Shown here: in pieces, positions 5,627 through 7,142 of the stretch | Numbering within the stretch: the stretch's first letter is position 1 | Layout of the letters: each line of letters starts with the position of its first letter | Assembly: GCA_013202315.1 (NCBI GenBank) | Contig: JABMRZ010000253.1 | Location: 1-7,142 of the forward strand | Origin: Candidatus Tariuqbacter arcticus | GTDB lineage: Bacteria; Electryoneota; Tariuqbacteria; Tariuqbacterales; Tariuqbacteraceae | Direction: 5' to 3' | DNA: 7,142 nt | Made by a program: the position numbers and the translations under genes | The notes under the pieces: generated by a model | The model's database searches: none | The model's input: only the letters and a program-made list of their open reading frames with translations | Told to the model about the DNA's origin: nothing

Positions 5627-7051
5627 TCATTTTTCCGTTGGTATTTCGGCCGGTTGCTTTCGGGGTAATCTTACAATAAAGCGGGTTCCTTCACCCATTT
5701 CCGATTCAATCTTTATGCTGCCTCCATGCGATTGGGCGATTTTATTGGAGATGAACAATCCCAATCCAGTTCCTTCCCCTCCTTTGGATGAGAAAAACAG
5801 GCTGAAGGCTTTTTCACGCGTTTCCCGGTCCATACCGATACCGTTATCCTCGATTTCAAACAGTATGCTTCCATTATGGCTTTTTAGGCACAATTTAACC
5901 TGGTGGTCACTCTTCTTTTTATCCAGTCTGCAGGCATCCAGAGAATTCTCGACCAGATTGACGAGAAGTGTGCGAATTGCCTTGTGGTCACCTTCGAAAT
6001 CACCTGCGCCTTCGTCAATATCCTTCAATAATTTGATTCCCTGTCCGATGGCTTTGGCTTCGACTATCTCATAAACCTCGTTTAACATATTTGTGGCTGA
6101 TAATTTCTCCCAGTCGGGTTCTCTATCTTTGGCATAGTAAAGGATATCAAGAACCATGCTTCGGATTCGGTTGACATTCCGCAGGACTATTTCCCAGCCT
6201 TTTGTCAAACGGGGTCGATTCTCTTTTTCAAGACCGGAATTGACCAGGTAAACACCGCCGTCCAAGCCATTCAGCAGTCCCTTGAGGCCGTGTGATATTG
6301 AACTGATGAGCATACCAATCGATGTAAGCTGGGATTGCAGCTGCCGAATTTGGGTGATATTGGCGCTCATTTCCATCACGCATTTAATCTGGTCGTTCGC
6401 ATCTTTTATCGGCGCGGTATGCACTAACACATTTATCTGTTTACCCTCGCGGGAAGTAACAACTTCCTCATGGGAATATAACTTACCATCAGCAAATGTA
6501 TCCTGAACTTTGCAGGGGTAGCATTCTTCACTGCGGCGTTTATAGACTTCATAACACTTTCTGCCGTAGGGAACTCCGAAATCTTCTCTGAACATGCGGT
6601 TGGCATCGACAATATTAAAATCCTCATCCTGGATGGATATATAACAAGGGACCTCCTCAAAGAGCAATCGGTATCTCTCCTGGCTCTCCCGCAACTGCTT
6701 CTGGAGCATTTTGATTTCAGTAATATCGGTCGACATTTCCAATACTGCGACTATCTCCCCGGCATCGTTTCTGATAGGCTTGGTATATACTATCACTGAA
6801 ACCTGGGTTCCGTCGAGGCAGGTTACAACTTCTTCGCTGCTGTATCGCCGGCCATCCCTGAAAGTCCGCTCGACCGGACAGACTTCGCACTTTTCCGGAC
6901 GGTGTTTATATATTTGATAGCAATAACATTCCTCAAAGTTACCGAAATCTTCCCGGAAACGGTGGTTGGCGGTGATTATTTTAAAGTTCCTGTCCTGAAC
7001 CGTTAAATAACCGGGCACTGCATCAAAATATTGTTGGTAGGGAAGTTCCAT
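5627..7051 (-). CDS. Cytosolic PAS-PAS sensor histidine kinase with cysteine motifs
   Basis: This 474-residue kinase has no hydrophobic membrane segment. Domains in order are PAS1 (about 5-113), PAS2 (about 127-235), a dimerisation/phosphoacceptor helix region (about 236-310) and an HATPase_c domain (about 355-463). The PAS domains align without gaps at an offset of 122 residues and are about 48% identical by hand count (51 of 106). Each has a C-x10-C-x2-C motif (Cys44/55/58 and Cys166/177/180). The likely phosphoacceptor is His254 in SSISHGLKGLLNG, where the usual acidic residue after His is glycine. ATP-site boxes are N (VNLVENSLDA, 364-373), G1 (DNGIGMD, 402-408), F (FSLFFSSKG, 416-424) and G2 (GTGLGLFIS, 427-435). 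ATG 7051 is chosen over an in-frame TTG at 7123 because the conserved PAS starts at once and a GGAGA site lies 12 nt upstream, somewhat far. The receiver gene follows after 43 bp. The signal is unknown; redox or metal sensing is inferred. Confidence 0.92.
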   Translation of the reverse strand: MELPYQQYFDAVPGYLTVQDRNFKIITANHRFREDFGNFEECYCYQIYKHRPEKCEVCPVERTFRDGRRYSSEEVVTCLDGTQVSVIVYTKPIRNDAGEIVAVLEMSTDITEIKMLQKQLRESQERYRLLFEEVPCYISIQDEDFNIVDANRMFREDFGVPYGRKCYEVYKRRSEECYPCKVQDTFADGKLYSHEEVVTSREGKQINVLVHTAPIKDANDQIKCVMEMSANITQIRQLQSQLTSIGMLISSISHGLKGLLNGLDGGVYLVNSGLEKENRPRLTKGWEIVLRNVNRIRSMVLDILYYAKDREPDWEKLSATNMLNEVYEIVEAKAIGQGIKLLKDIDEGAGDFEGDHKAIRTLLVNLVENSLDACRLDKKKSDHQVKLCLKSHNGSILFEIEDNGIGMDRETREKAFSLFFSSKGGEGTGLGLFISNKIAQSHGGSIKIESEMGEGTRFIVRLPRKQPAEIPTEK

Positions 7052-7142
7052 TATCGGTAAATTTCTCCATACTATCTTATAGCGGCAGATGTAACCAAAC
7101 CTAACCCGGACGAGCCGGCACAAATTCGAAAATCGAAAGCCG
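7052..7142. other. Leader region of the histidine kinase, to window edge
   Basis: No gene is visible here. On the - strand the region carries the GGAGA site (7064-7068) and an AT-rich TATAAG/TAAGAT stretch near 7073-7081 that could be a -10 element, but no convincing -35 box. A small inverted repeat, TTCGA-AAA-TCGAA, lies at 7125-7137. Anything further upstream is outside the window. Confidence 0.3.

Noticed and set aside
5622..6074. 150-residue open frame on the + strand opposite the kinase ATPase domain
   Set aside because: It is antisense to conserved N and G boxes, and its composition (Ser/Pro/Leu-rich) is what a reversed coding frame gives.
7052..7123. N-terminal extension of the histidine kinase to a TTG at 7123
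   Set aside because: The 24 extra residues are arginine-rich without domain similarity, there is no ribosome site before the TTG, and ATG 7051 starts directly at the PAS domain.
1..7142. CRISPR array, insertion sequence, integrase or phage genes
   Set aside because: No regularly spaced direct repeats, transposase motifs or attachment-site duplications were seen; all long frames are explained by the listed genes.

Overview
The window reads as a piece of an anaerobic bacterial chromosome. The main reason is an oxygen-sensitive, iron-sulfur, ATP-driven electron-transfer module of the 2-hydroxyacyl-CoA dehydratase / benzoyl-CoA reductase superfamily. Cysteine-rich PAS domains and a cysteine-rich secreted protein fit the same lifestyle. 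Base composition looks roughly balanced, and Shine-Dalgarno sites of the GGAGG type precede several genes. The gene mix resembles what is seen in Desulfobacterota-like or Chloroflexota (Dehalococcoidia)-like anaerobes, but the sequence alone does not fix the taxon.

Positions 79-4330 (+ strand) hold a tightly packed four-gene cassette in which every junction overlaps: a small BcrC/HgdB-type subunit, a larger BcrB/HgdA-type subunit, a URO-D/MtaA-family methyltransferase-like protein with an intact zinc motif, and an HgdC-type activator ATPase with both cluster cysteines. The activator would pump low-potential electrons, at the cost of ATP, into the iron-sulfur clusters of the two dehydratase-like subunits. 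The unusual part is the methyltransferase-like gene placed between catalytic subunits and activator, with no CoA-transferase, acyl-CoA dehydrogenase, ETF or corrinoid-protein gene in view. The substrate is unknown, and this cassette is the best candidate for an undescribed system.

Positions 4331-4440 are a short intergenic stretch with a TATAAT box and a good ribosome binding site. They lead to a secreted protein (4441-4962) with two tandem YHS metal-binding domains and a cysteine-rich tail. Positions 4963-5199 have no convincing gene. They contain a perfect 11-bp inverted repeat and a rho-independent terminator that probably serves both converging transcription units.

Positions 5200-7051 (- strand) encode a cytosolic two-component pair read from right to left: a histidine kinase with two closely duplicated PAS domains, each carrying a C-x10-C-x2-C motif, then a stand-alone receiver-domain protein. 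The PAS cysteines suggest redox or metal sensing. Nothing in the sequence shows which genes the pair controls, and it converges on the cassette rather than sharing a promoter with it.
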